A stretch of 64,000 nt of DNA. Origin: Gracilaria domingensis. Its lineage: Eukaryota; Rhodophyta; Florideophyceae; Gracilariales; Gracilariaceae. The position numbers and the translations under genes were made by a program. Under the pieces are notes generated by a model that had not been told where the DNA came from, did not search any database, and saw only the letters and a list, made by a program, of their open reading frames with translations. Below, in pieces: positions 1-9,158 of the stretch. Location: contig VCMS01000073.1 of assembly GCA_022539475.1 (NCBI GenBank), positions 62,001 to 126,000 of the forward strand. Reading direction: 5' to 3'. Positions within the stretch are counted from its first letter, which is position 1. The number at the start of each line of letters is the position of its first letter.

Positions 1-3000
1 AACTTGGTCAGAATCGACGAATATAATTCTTCCCACATCTAAGGGGAAGAGCACATCAAGAAACAAAATCTTGTAGGCCCATATGATTCTTTGCTTCTCT
101 GTTTGAGCACGCAGCCATCCAGGCCATCCGTAGGTAACCATGCCCACTTCAGCACCATGGCGATCGGCAAATAGAGGTAGAACCTTCTTAAACGATGGAG
201 ACAAATAGTTTTCGAGGAGCCAGAACTTCACTGGACGGCTTGCGTGTTTCGTGACGCTGGTGATCATGATCTTCAGAAAGCGTTCATACAAATGTCCTGA
301 AGCTACTGAGAAAACATGAATTGTGTCATACTTCTTATCTCCTGCAGGTGTAGGCTGTGAGAGTGACTTTGCTCGACTGCTGTAGATACTTGATATAGAA
401 GACTTGAGGCGTCCAAGGATGCCCCCTTTTCCATAGGATTCCGTCGGCGCAGTGTCACCTTGACTATTCAATACAGACAGACCTTCCATGCCGTCATTTC
501 TCTTCACCCGCAGAAGGATACCTCCCGCACCATCGAAAGATTCGACTGGGATAAGAACTCGACCATCAGCGCCAGCAGTGTACGTCGTCTTCGTGAAATC
601 TTTGTACATTTCCATGCGCACAAGGGAAAAGATTTTGCTGCTTCGCCCCGGCGCTAGGCGTAGATACCATCGCCCTGGTGTAGGGACTTTCAGTTGAAAG
701 TATCCCAGGTTGGCCATTACTAGGGTATCCACTGATACTCCATTGTCGTTCTCGAGATACAGCTTGAGACCCTGCGGAGGGCTCTCGTTTTCATCTACGC
801 AAGAACCTTCAACAATGAGATTCTTTAGCTCATATTCGGCATGCAGTTCAGTGACAGTCTCGGGCAGTGCATCCAAAATGACGTTATCCATATCATAGTT
901 TGTCGCGTGAGAAGAAACGAACCACGCCCTTGGGGGCTCAACAGAAACTGTGAGCACACTCTGCTGCGGAAGACTGAAAAACGAAGCTCGGGGCGGTGAA
1001 CGGCTTCCAGTCTCTTCCTCAAACGTTGGGCGACCTTGTAGCACAAACTTTCGATACGTGTTTGGCACCTCCTGCTCAGTTTTCAATGCTCTGCTGGTCG
1101 GAGCCACGACAACGTCCATGCTGAGGGTCTCAGAGTCATAAACGCCCTGAAGCTCTTCTAAGAACGACGCGATAATGTACGCCTCTGGGCTTAGAGGATC
1201 AACAACAGCGAGCACAGATAAGGGGGTGGCGCGTTGCTGCTCTTCCTGGAGACGGTCAAGATACGACACAGCTTCATGCGCATTCTCCCTGATAGCCGTC
1301 GTTACAGTGGAAAATGGAACCTTCTCCTCACCCTGTCCCCGGGACTCCTCGCATGCAGCCGCCACTTCGTTGGTGTGAAGGCGATGAAGCAATCTCGAGT
1401 CTTCGTCGACCATATTCGATCTGTCGGTGCTGTCGAAATGGGACGCCAATTGTATCACCACATCGTCAACTTCTGGGAATATAGAGGCAGGAAGCCGTTT
1501 CCCATTGATGGCGATAACTGGAATATCCAGGCATGAAGAAGCTGTAGAACACCCCAGCACTTCGTGGTTTACGACGGAAGCCGGGTCCAAAATCGCAACC
1601 CGAGCTTTGAGCTTCTTCACCACGTCAGAAGCAGCAAGTTCTTCCAAGACATGCTTCGCTCTGAGAAACTCGGGCAGCGTTTGATCCATGCCGGCAAGCC
1701 ATACCGTCGTCGTGTGGTCGTCCATTGGGGAGGACGAGGATATGTACTTGATGTCCGGCAGTGATTCGCGCACGGTTTGAAGGCTACCGCCTGTCATTGG
1801 GGGCAGTACGTCATCGCTGGTAGTGACTCGTGTCCGCCGTTCCTTCGTCTTCAAACCTCTGCCAATGCGGCGAACGACGATCAAACTGGGATCCACGGCT
1901 ACCCAGCGATCAAATGAGCGCTCCGCGACAGACATTGTCTCCGCAGAGGTGCCATCCTGAAACAGCTTGGCAATGCGCTCTTGCTCCGATAGCGCTAGAG
2001 GAACCACATCGGAGCCGACGTCTTTCACAACGATACCATTTAGGACGCAGAGCATGGCGAGCTTTCGCTTGGGGATTTCGTCATCGCTCATCGCCGACGT
2101 CTCCTCACCACCAGCGTCCTCTTCGTCAACTTCAGAGAACAGCCTCATCTTCTCCGCAAAACGAAGCGACTCTTCGAGAATTTGCTTTGTGGCTTGGTCG
2201 TTTTCAAGAATGTCAGAGACGGAAGAGTACTCGGTGTCGATGTTTTCAGCGATTCGCGAAAATGACATGTCAACCATCTCCTGCGACAGGGCCACCGGCT
2301 GAAAGGCGCCAATGTACTCCAGTATCTCCATGATCATCGTGAGGAACTTGATGGCGGTCTTTCGCCCCTTGAGATTGAGCAGGTAGTGGAAGCCGGCCGC
2401 AACAAGTGACGAGGTTCTGCCGTTTGGCACAAGCAGCATAGACACTTGAATCGGGAGGTCGGCCTGAATGACAGACTGCGGGACGGACATGTACCCGAAC
2501 TGCTGCGTATCGCCAGGATCCAGGACGAGCTGCAGTGAGAGATGGTCGGCCTTGACCTTGACGAGGTCGGTGTGGCGCCTTGTGCTGGACGCCGACGCTC
2601 TGTTGCGATGCTCGTCAACAGCGGCCGTGAAGCGATGCACGTCGTCTGAGACGGTGATATTCAGCGGGCGCCACTTCTTGTACCTCGAATCCAAGTGCAT
2701 GTGGTTGAGCTGCACCAGCGCGCTGGGCGCCAATTGATCCAGGCGCAGGTCCACGCGCAGGCTGCCATCCAGGTCGCGCTGCGCCGCATGCAGGTCGCGA
2801 AACACGAGCTCGCGCTCGGTACCCGGGCGGAAGAGGCGCGGCGCGCTCGCCGCCGCCGTGGAGACGGCGGACAGACAGCGAAACAGCTTCTCCGACGAGT
2901 GCAGCAGCGAGCGAGGCGTGAAGGAGCGGCCGTTGATAAACAGGTACTGCCCGTCGCCAATGACGCCCCTCAGGCGCGACAGCGAGCGATACAGCTGCTT

Positions 3001-4104
3001 GTGCGCGCCGTCGTTGGCAGCCGGCACGTCGCCAAAGCGCGCCGAGCGCGCCACCGACGGCAGCTCCTCCGCAAACAGCCGCAGGCGGCGCAGCATGGCG
3101 CGCGTCTCGCCGCGCGCCTCGTGCGCCACGAACTGCACGGCGCGCAGGCCCGTGAGCGGCGGCGGCGGCGGCGGCTGCGCGTCGCGCTGCGCCGCGACGG
3201 AGGCGTTGGACGGCGGCGACGGCGGCGGCGGCGCGCACGACGTGGCGGCGTAGCCGCACGGCGCGAACAGCTGCGTGTCGAACACGCGGTCGTCCACCAC
3301 CTTGTACTCGGTGCTCTTGAGCGTGGCGTGCACGGCAAACGCCTGCAGCGACGGGCGCGGCGCCGCGCTGGGCGGCGCCCACAAGCGCAGCACGGTGCGG
3401 TGCGAGCGCTCGCGCGCCAGCGTCTGCAGCGCCGGCAGCCAGTCGCAGAACGCGCGCGAGCCGACGTCCGCGTACACAAAGCGCAGGCGCGGCGCGGCCG
3501 CGTGCGGCGACAGCACCATCTCCGGCTGCACGGCGGCCAGCATGGGCAGCGGCGCACGCGCGCGCGCCGCCACGGTCGGGCAGCCGTCGCAGCGCGGCGC
3601 GGCGCGCACGTCGGTGATGAGCGTGGCCTCGCGGCGGTGATGCGGCGCGTCCACCACGAACACGCGCGGCGCGTCGGCCGGCGCCACGCCGAAGCGCGCC
3701 AGCACCGCGTCGCCGGCGGCGTGGTGCACCGCCACGACCGGCGAGTACAGCCGCGCCGCCAGCAGCCACTGCAGCACGGGATCGGGCGCAGCGTGCGCAG
3801 GCGCCGCGGCGCGCAGCGCGAGCGGCAGCTCGCGCCGCGCGCGCAGCGGCGCCGCGTCCGGCGCGCGCGCGGGCGCGTGCGCGGCGGCGCAGAAGCGCGC
3901 GGCGGCCGGCAGCACGGCGCGCGGCGACGCCTGGCGCGCGGCGTGCGCCAGCGCCTCGGCGGCGGCGGGCGTGGCGCGCCACGCGGCGTGCAGCCCCACG
4001 CGCAGCGCGCGCTCGGCGCGCGCGCAGCCGCGCGCCGCCAGCAGCGCGGCGGCGGCGGCGGCGACGAGCGCCAGCAGCGCGGCGCGGCGCACTCGCGCGG
4101 CCAT
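1..4104 (-). CDS. UGGT: UDP-glucose:glycoprotein glucosyltransferase (3' end outside window)
   Basis: ER-lumen folding sensor that re-glucosylates misfolded N-glycoproteins so that they re-enter the calnexin/calreticulin cycle. A single frame of 1,368 codons starts at the ATG complementary to 4104-4102 and is still open at base 1, so the C terminus is missing. Residues 1-30 form a hydrophobic signal peptide. About 30-1250 is the long sensor region, poorly conserved in sequence, which corresponds to the thioredoxin-like domains of the family. The GT24 catalytic domain begins near residue 1258 with KYDTIHVFSVASGHLYERF, then KFWLLENYLSP, EKQRIIWAYKILFLDV and FVDSDQ, whose DSD is the metal-binding DxD. 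The sensor assignment is inferred; the catalytic block is unmistakable. No intron is needed. The first ~470 codons are extremely GC-rich and the rest is near 50% GC. The gene is divergent from the MYB gene. Confidence 0.95.
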   Translation of the reverse strand, partial: MAARVRRAALLALVAAAAAALLAARGCARAERALRVGLHAAWRATPAAAEALAHAARQASPRAVLPAAARFCAAAHAPARAPDAAPLRARRELPLALRAAAPAHAAPDPVLQWLLAARLYSPVVAVHHAAGDAVLARFGVAPADAPRVFVVDAPHHRREATLITDVRAAPRCDGCPTVAARARAPLPMLAAVQPEMVLSPHAAAPRLRFVYADVGSRAFCDWLPALQTLARERSHRTVLRLWAPPSAAPRPSLQAFAVHATLKSTEYKVVDDRVFDTQLFAPCGYAATSCAPPPPSPPSNASVAAQRDAQPPPPPPLTGLRAVQFVAHEARGETRAMLRRLRLFAEELPSVARSARFGDVPAANDGAHKQLYRSLSRLRGVIGDGQYLFINGRSFTPRSLLHSSEKLFRCLSAVSTAAASAPRLFRPGTERELVFRDLHAAQRDLDGSLRVDLRLDQLAPSALVQLNHMHLDSRYKKWRPLNITVSDDVHRFTAAVDEHRNRASASSTRRHTDLVKVKADHLSLQLVLDPGDTQQFGYMSVPQSVIQADLPIQVSMLLVPNGRTSSLVAAGFHYLLNLKGRKTAIKFLTMIMEILEYIGAFQPVALSQEMVDMSFSRIAENIDTEYSSVSDILENDQATKQILEESLRFAEKMRLFSEVDEEDAGGEETSAMSDDEIPKRKLAMLCVLNGIVVKDVGSDVVPLALSEQERIAKLFQDGTSAETMSVAERSFDRWVAVDPSLIVVRRIGRGLKTKERRTRVTTSDDVLPPMTGGSLQTVRESLPDIKYISSSSPMDDHTTTVWLAGMDQTLPEFLRAKHVLEELAASDVVKKLKARVAILDPASVVNHEVLGCSTASSCLDIPVIAINGKRLPASIFPEVDDVVIQLASHFDSTDRSNMVDEDSRLLHRLHTNEVAAACEESRGQGEEKVPFSTVTTAIRENAHEAVSYLDRLQEEQQRATPLSVLAVVDPLSPEAYIIASFLEELQGVYDSETLSMDVVVAPTSRALKTEQEVPNTYRKFVLQGRPTFEEETGSRSPPRASFFSLPQQSVLTVSVEPPRAWFVSSHATNYDMDNVILDALPETVTELHAEYELKNLIVEGSCVDENESPPQGLKLYLENDNGVSVDTLVMANLGYFQLKVPTPGRWYLRLAPGRSSKIFSLVRMEMYKDFTKTTYTAGADGRVLIPVESFDGAGGILLRVKRNDGMEGLSVLNSQGDTAPTESYGKGGILGRLKSSISSIYSSRAKSLSQPTPAGDKKYDTIHVFSVASGHLYERFLKIMITSVTKHASRPVKFWLLENYLSPSFKKVLPLFADRHGAEVGMVTYGWPGWLRAQTEKQRIIWAYKILFLDVLFPLDVGRIIFVDSDQV

Positions 4105-4398
4105 GTGTGGACGGCGACGGCGACGGCGGCGGCGACGGCGGCGGCGGCGGCACGCCGGATCGCGCTCGATGCGCGGCCGCGATCGCGCCGCCGCCGCCGC
4201 GCGGATCGGCGGATCGGCGGATCGGCGGATCGGCGGATCGGCTCGGCGAGCCGGAGCGCGCGCGGCGCCGCCCAGTGGCGGCGCGGCGCGCGCAAAACGA
4301 CTGGCGGCCGTCAATCAACTTGCGGCGCGCCTTAGCCGCGCTGTGGCGCGCGCGTTCTGCAGCGCCGCGCGTTCCGCTCTCCGTTCGCCCCGGCCGCC
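4105..4398. promoter_or_regulatory. Shared divergent promoter region UGGT/MYB
   Basis: A 294-bp spacer between two divergent start codons. It is extremely GC-rich, has no evident TATA box, and contains the 8-bp tandem repeat listed separately. It must hold both promoters unless transcription starts inside the neighbouring frames. Confidence 0.55.
4203..4242. repeat. 8-bp tandem repeat (GGATCGGC)5
   Basis: Five perfect copies of GGATCGGC inside the UGGT/MYB divergent promoter. Each unit holds GATC and CGATCCG-like symmetry. It could be a protein-binding array or a simple microsatellite. Confidence 0.9.
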
Positions 4399-6174
4399 AT
4401 GCCGTCGCCGCGCCGCATTGCGCCCGCGCCCGAGCCGCCGCTGCCGCCGCTGCCGCCGCCGCGCGCCGCCGCCGCCGCCGCCGCCGGCAAGGCGGCGCGC
4501 GCGCGCGCCATTGCGCCGGCGTCCGCGCCGATGCCGCCGCCGCCGCTGCGCGTCGCCAAGCCGCCCATCGCCAAGCCGCCCATCGCCAAGCCGCCCGTTG
4601 CCAGGCCGCCCGTTGCCAGGCCGCCCGTTGCCAGGCCGCCCGCTTGCAGGCAACTCGTTTCCAAGCGGCTCGTTTCCCAGCCGCTCACCGCCAAGCCGCC
4701 CGCCGCCACGCCTCCCGCCGCCACGCCGCCCATCGCCGCGCCGCCGCCGCCGCCGCCGCCGCCGTCTGCGCCGCCTGCCGCCAGCGCTGCGCGCGCGTCG
4801 TCTGCCGCGACGCCGCCAACCACAGCAGCCACAGCCACAGCCACAGCCGCAGCAGCCACAGCCGCAGCCGCAGCAGCCGCAGCGACGCCCACAAACGCGG
4901 CGACGCCCGCAGCGGCAACAGCAACCGCAGCAGCAGCAGCAGCAGCACTGCCAGCCGCCACGCCTCGCGCCGCTCCAGCCCCTTCGCCCGCAGAGCCCGC
5001 TTCTCGCCCAGCCGCACCCCCTTCCTCGCCATCCGCCGCCGCCGCCGCCGCGCCAAGCGCCGCGCCATCCGCATCAACAGCGCCCGCCGCGTCCGCCGCC
5101 ACGTCCGCCGCCACGTCCGCCGCCACGTCCGCCGCCACGCCGCCGCAGCCGCCGCAGCCGCTGGCCATCCACCCGTCGCTGCTGCCGCCGCGCCTCAAGT
5201 CGCACGACGTCATCTTCGTCAACGGCCAGCCGTTCAACAACCGCGGCTACCGCGTGTGCGGCGTCGCCAACCAGCGCGGCCGCCTGTGCGGCCGCATCGG
5301 CACCTGTCCGTTCCACGCGTCGCAAAAGCGCCCGCGCACGTCCAACCCGCCGCCGCAGCCAAAGCCCACAAAGGCCGCCGTGCTCAACATGCCCGCCCCG
5401 CCGCAGCGCGCCCGCTTCAAGCGCTCGTGGACCCCGCAGGAGCACCGCTCGTTTCTGCGCGCCATGCGCCGCCACGGCAAGGGCAAGTGGAAGGAAATCG
5501 CCGCCGACGTTGGCTCGCGCACCGCCAACCAATGCCAGTCGCACGCGCAAAAGTACTTTCTCCGCCAGGCCAAGTCCGACACCGAGCGCAAGAAGAAGAG
5601 TATACACGACATTCATGACATTGTCGACGACGACCACCACCGCGCCGACCGCCGCGACGACGACGACGACGACGACGACCACCACCACCACCACCACCAC
5701 CACAAGTCCTGCAAGCCCTCTTCTCCCACCGTGCGCAAGCCCACCGTCATTGCGCCTGCTTCCGTTCTGCCGCACCCGGCTCTTACCGCTATTTCGCAAT
5801 CTTTCACTTCAGCGCCCGCCACGCTGGGCGCCACGCGCATTGCACCAGCAACCTTCAACTACGCCGCGCTTTTGCCCCAGTTCCTCACTCCCGGCATGCC
5901 TGACCCCTCGCGTGCCACCATCGTGGCCCCTCCGCCAGCGCCGCGAGTGCGAGTCACCGTGCATGTCAATGGCCAAGCAAAGGGCGGCATGGCTCTGCTT
6001 GTGCCGGATACGCTTGAACAGTTCTTCGAGACCGCCGCGACCAAGCTCAAGACCGAGCTCGTGTTCAAGAGAATCTTCACCAGAAGTGGCGGCGAGATCA
6101 CCAGTGTGGACGAGCTCTGTCAGGATGATATGTTGTGGCTGTCGTCCGGCCAAGACTTTTTGACACCAAAGTAG
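4399..6174 (+). CDS. MYB-like SHAQKYF transcription factor with C-terminal ubiquitin-fold-like domain
   Basis: A 591-residue single-exon protein, probably a nuclear DNA-binding regulator. Residues 1-260 are Ala/Pro low complexity with repeated AKPPI/ARPPV units. Around 275-310 is a short Cys-containing segment (GYRVCGVANQRGRLCGRIG). Residues ~338-388 form a single MYB/SANT repeat (RFKRSWTPQEHRSFLRAM, GKGKWKEIAADVGSR) ending in the diagnostic SHAQKYF box at ~381. This class is typical of plants, algae and some protists. An Asp run followed by a His run lies at ~419-436. The last 75 residues (RVRVTVHVNGQAKGG to LWLSSGQDF) resemble a ubiquitin-like fold of the doublecortin or KHA type, which is inference. 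The start is the first ATG, in good context. Confidence 0.85.
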   Translation: MPSPRRIAPAPEPPLPPLPPPRAAAAAAAGKAARARAIAPASAPMPPPPLRVAKPPIAKPPIAKPPVARPPVARPPVARPPACRQLVSKRLVSQPLTAKPPAATPPAATPPIAAPPPPPPPPSAPPAASAARASSAATPPTTAATATATAAAATAAAAAAAATPTNAATPAAATATAAAAAAALPAATPRAAPAPSPAEPASRPAAPPSSPSAAAAAAPSAAPSASTAPAASAATSAATSAATSAATPPQPPQPLAIHPSLLPPRLKSHDVIFVNGQPFNNRGYRVCGVANQRGRLCGRIGTCPFHASQKRPRTSNPPPQPKPTKAAVLNMPAPPQRARFKRSWTPQEHRSFLRAMRRHGKGKWKEIAADVGSRTANQCQSHAQKYFLRQAKSDTERKKKSIHDIHDIVDDDHHRADRRDDDDDDDDHHHHHHHHKSCKPSSPTVRKPTVIAPASVLPHPALTAISQSFTSAPATLGATRIAPATFNYAALLPQFLTPGMPDPSRATIVAPPPAPRVRVTVHVNGQAKGGMALLVPDTLEQFFETAATKLKTELVFKRIFTRSGGEITSVDELCQDDMLWLSSGQDFLTPK

Positions 6175-6959
6175 ATCCATGTATGTTTTGTTTCTTCTGT
6201 ACATCTCACTCTGACACGCTAACTTGAATGCACCGCCTGTGAACAGTGCCCGTACTCTAAAAAGTGCATGATCATATATGTATGTAAAGTTGGTCGCACT
6301 GGCCAGCACCGCAAGCCTCGTTTTCTTAGATCGATATTTCTATCCTTTAAACCCCAGCAGATAGGTTACACCGCGGGCAGCAGCGCTTTCTCTCTCAACC
6401 CTTGACGGTTACAGCGCCAGTTGGGACGGTACCACCAAAAGTAGCCTACCGTCGGTACGATGGTCGGTACGACGGTAGCCTTCCCGTCGCACTAACTTCA
6501 ATGCCCTCACCACAGAAATATCTGCCGCTTGTCGAAGAACGACTCGTTGCTGTAGCCTTGCCTGACAATTATTGTAACCTTGTCTCAGCTGAACGTGTGT
6601 GTAATAAGTTATCCTCGTACCCTTTTAGTGTACAAGGATCAAACTTGTCAGTCCTGGAGTCTTGGGCCGTCTCACAGTAGCCTTTTTCATGTGTGACAAT
6701 CCGCACGACCTGGCTCTCCTCGACCTCGGGCAAAGGAGCGATGACATGACTCCGGTTCGCTTGCGTTCTTTCCATCTAAAGTTGTCAGAACACGACCGCG
6801 GAGCATCGGCTCGACCGAAAAAGTGGCTACACGTAGTTCCCGTTGCGCGTGTTTCAAGCTTTGCAAACGACCGTCGTGTAGGAGGCATCGGTCCTATCAT
6901 TGCTTATCTTGCTCACGTCAATATCTTTTCTCCCATTTCTGTCTTGGATAACAAAGACC
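6175..6959. other. Intergenic region, MYB to ankyrin gene
   Basis: No convincing gene. It holds the 3' flank of the MYB gene, a hairpin at 6446-6478, and the upstream region of the ankyrin gene. Short frames here lack family features. Confidence 0.6.
6446..6478. repeat. Short inverted repeat (hairpin)
   Basis: Arms built on CTACCGTCG-GTAC and GTACGACGGTAG flank a loop of about 10 bp. Related GTACCGACGGTAC-type words occur near 19701 and 46520. Confidence 0.6.
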
Positions 6960-8453
6960 ATGACTGAGTCACTGATGGACCTCGCTCGCTCAGGAGACTT
7001 GTCGACACTCATTCAGCGAATTCCGACTTGTGAAAATGTCAATGCCGGGGACGACGATGGAAACACGCTTTTGATGTGCGCCGCAGAGCACGGGTACCCT
7101 CCAGTGATACACGAGCTTCTTCGAGCACACGCACAAGTGAACCATGAGAACAAGCGCGACGACACCGCTCTGATGTTGGCAGCTACGAACGGGCACTCCG
7201 CAGTGGTCGAGCTGCTGCTGCGAGCGAAGGCAAATGTGAACCACACAGGTCCCTCTGGCACCACCTCGTTGATTAGAGCAGCTACGAACAAACACTATGC
7301 AGTGGTCGAGCAACTTTTGCGAGCTGACGCACACGTGAATGATGAAAACGATGACGAGAGCACCGCATTAACTATCGCATCGCAACACGGACACAAGCCC
7401 ATGGTAAAGGATCTGTTGCGCGCACGTGCCCAAGTGAATCACGTAGACAAGAACGGAAGCACGTCACTGATTTACGCCGCTCAAGGCGGTCACTTTGCAA
7501 TTGTCGAGCAGCTTCTAGAGCACGAACCCCTTGTCGATTTGTGCAACAACGAAGGAGATACAGCCCTTCTTGTCGCAGTTCGAGGAAAGCACGAAAACGT
7601 TGCAGGAAGGCTTTGCGCAGCTGGAGCGGACCTGACCATGACAAACAACAAGGGGGACACTGCACTTTCATTGCTCCCGGAGCAAAGCGAGCTCGCCAAA
7701 CAGCTTCGTACCATCAAGCCCCAGTTGCGCCCGTCAGGACCGTTTGAACAGTTGTGGGCTAAGGCGATGGACCTGGCCATGACGCGAGCTGAACTGTTGA
7801 CTGCGCTCGAAGGCGCTCACATTACCTCAGTTTTCGAGTTTGTCATGGCTCACCACCTGCTCTTGTACGCTGTTCGGCAACGCGTCATTGGTTGGAAGGA
7901 AGTCAGATTTCTGAGAGGCAGTCCGGACTTGCTTCTCGAACAACTGTACTTGCCCGTCACCAATGTGGACCTTTCTGTTGAGCAAAAGCGCTTGGTGTAT
8001 GACATACTGCAGTTTGCGGAGAGGGCTGGTCTCGTTGACGGCTGCAACTCATCGTTAATGAACGTTACTAGCGCGTTGCGATCGGATATTTGCGAGCGGT
8101 GGTCAACAGACTCAGATTCAGCCTGCATCGCGCTGTCACGCAAGATTGATCTGCTTTATCACCGCGGGCGTAAGCTAGAGCATCATAGGGAGGACGCAAC
8201 TAAAGGATTTTGGCAGGTTTGCAAAGGCCGGGCACAGTTGGTCAAAGACCTGGAGAATGCGACCATCAGCTTAAACGATCTGCACGCCGCATCGCGAAAG
8301 CGGCAAAGGAACCAGATAATGGGCAGCATAATTGGGGTTTGTTTTGAGTATGATTCCCGTGATTGGGTGTGCTTCGTTTGGAGCCTGATATGCTTCACCA
8401 GAACTGCCGCTTGGAGTAGACATCGAGCGCGCGTCCTCTTCAGCAACGTATGA
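6960..8453 (+). CDS. Ankyrin-repeat protein, function unknown
   Basis: A 497-residue protein from the ATG at 6960; the frame is open farther upstream but without an ATG. Residues ~30-265 hold about seven ankyrin repeats recognisable by GNTLLMCAAEHG, DTALMLAATNGHSAVVELLL, TSLIRAATNKHYAVVEQLL and STSLIYAAQGGHFAIVEQLL, a protein-binding scaffold. The remaining ~230 residues are mostly helical with no motif I recognise. The annotated end at 8453 may be too early: coding-like sequence continues in another frame from about 8402, possibly after an intron, but soon meets an in-frame TAG at 8518-8520. Moderate GC, unlike the neighbouring GC-rich islands. Confidence 0.8.
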   Translation: MTESLMDLARSGDLSTLIQRIPTCENVNAGDDDGNTLLMCAAEHGYPPVIHELLRAHAQVNHENKRDDTALMLAATNGHSAVVELLLRAKANVNHTGPSGTTSLIRAATNKHYAVVEQLLRADAHVNDENDDESTALTIASQHGHKPMVKDLLRARAQVNHVDKNGSTSLIYAAQGGHFAIVEQLLEHEPLVDLCNNEGDTALLVAVRGKHENVAGRLCAAGADLTMTNNKGDTALSLLPEQSELAKQLRTIKPQLRPSGPFEQLWAKAMDLAMTRAELLTALEGAHITSVFEFVMAHHLLLYAVRQRVIGWKEVRFLRGSPDLLLEQLYLPVTNVDLSVEQKRLVYDILQFAERAGLVDGCNSSLMNVTSALRSDICERWSTDSDSACIALSRKIDLLYHRGRKLEHHREDATKGFWQVCKGRAQLVKDLENATISLNDLHAASRKRQRNQIMGSIIGVCFEYDSRDWVCFVWSLICFTRTAAWSRHRARVLFSNV

Positions 8454-9158
8454 TTCATGCGATTCGTGGAGGATTGATCTGAGCAACTATCGAAACATTG
8501 GCGCACTGACGAGCGAATAGCTATGCGACATACTCGAGCGTGATCAGCTGAAGCAGCTGAAGCGTGCTGTGCGGCACAGTGAATATCGGACGCTCTCTTA
8601 TCTTCGGAAGCGGGTGTTGGTCATCATCTCTGATCTGAACAAGAAGGAGAAGATGCGGTCGATGTGAAGGATTCGGCAAGCGTTGTGGACGGGATACGCG
8701 CGACTGATGGTGTCGAGGAGCTGACTCATATGCTTCAAAAAGGTGTTAAAAGAGAGATAAAACGTGAGTTGGTACAACAAGCGGTTGTTGACTACATGGA
8801 CAAAAGGAGCGGGCGTCTCGGGTATGAGCCGTTTTTCTTGCGCTTTTCGGAGTTGACGAGAATGTATGCAGAGTCGGGACATGGCAAAGTGCGTGTGGAA
8901 CTCGGGGGACGATTTTGTGCTGCCAGCGACCCAGATTCGCAGTTGGCGCTATTTAGAGAAGCTGGTTTTGGAAGTGGCTCTAGCCACAAGCTATCGTTTA
9001 GACGGACGAGAGACGATTGGAACGAGTGTGAAGTGGATGAGTTGTGGAAGCGACGGCGCGTGAATGGGGACATGATTGAACGAGACGGTTTCGTACAAGT
9101 TGGAATGGAGGTATTGTTCGCGTCGGACGGGGAGGTTATCGGAACGGGACAAGGCTGA
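8402..9158 (+). pseudogene. Decayed C-terminal continuation of the ankyrin gene
   Basis: Protein-like sequence runs in two frames. The first (8402-8660) reads ...SPELPLGVDIERASSSAT, then SNYRNIGALTSE, TAG, LCDILERDQLKQL. The second is open from 8634 to 9158 (EELTHMLQKGVKREIKREL...). The TAG sits where CAG (Gln) would fit, and a one-base shift joins the two frames near 8640. No known domain. It could instead be separate exons with unrecognised introns. Confidence 0.4.

Noticed and set aside
2615-4318. Long Arg/Ala-rich frames on both strands over 2.6-4.3 kb
   Set aside because: They are shadows of the UGGT frame, which alone has a family match and a composition like a normal protein.
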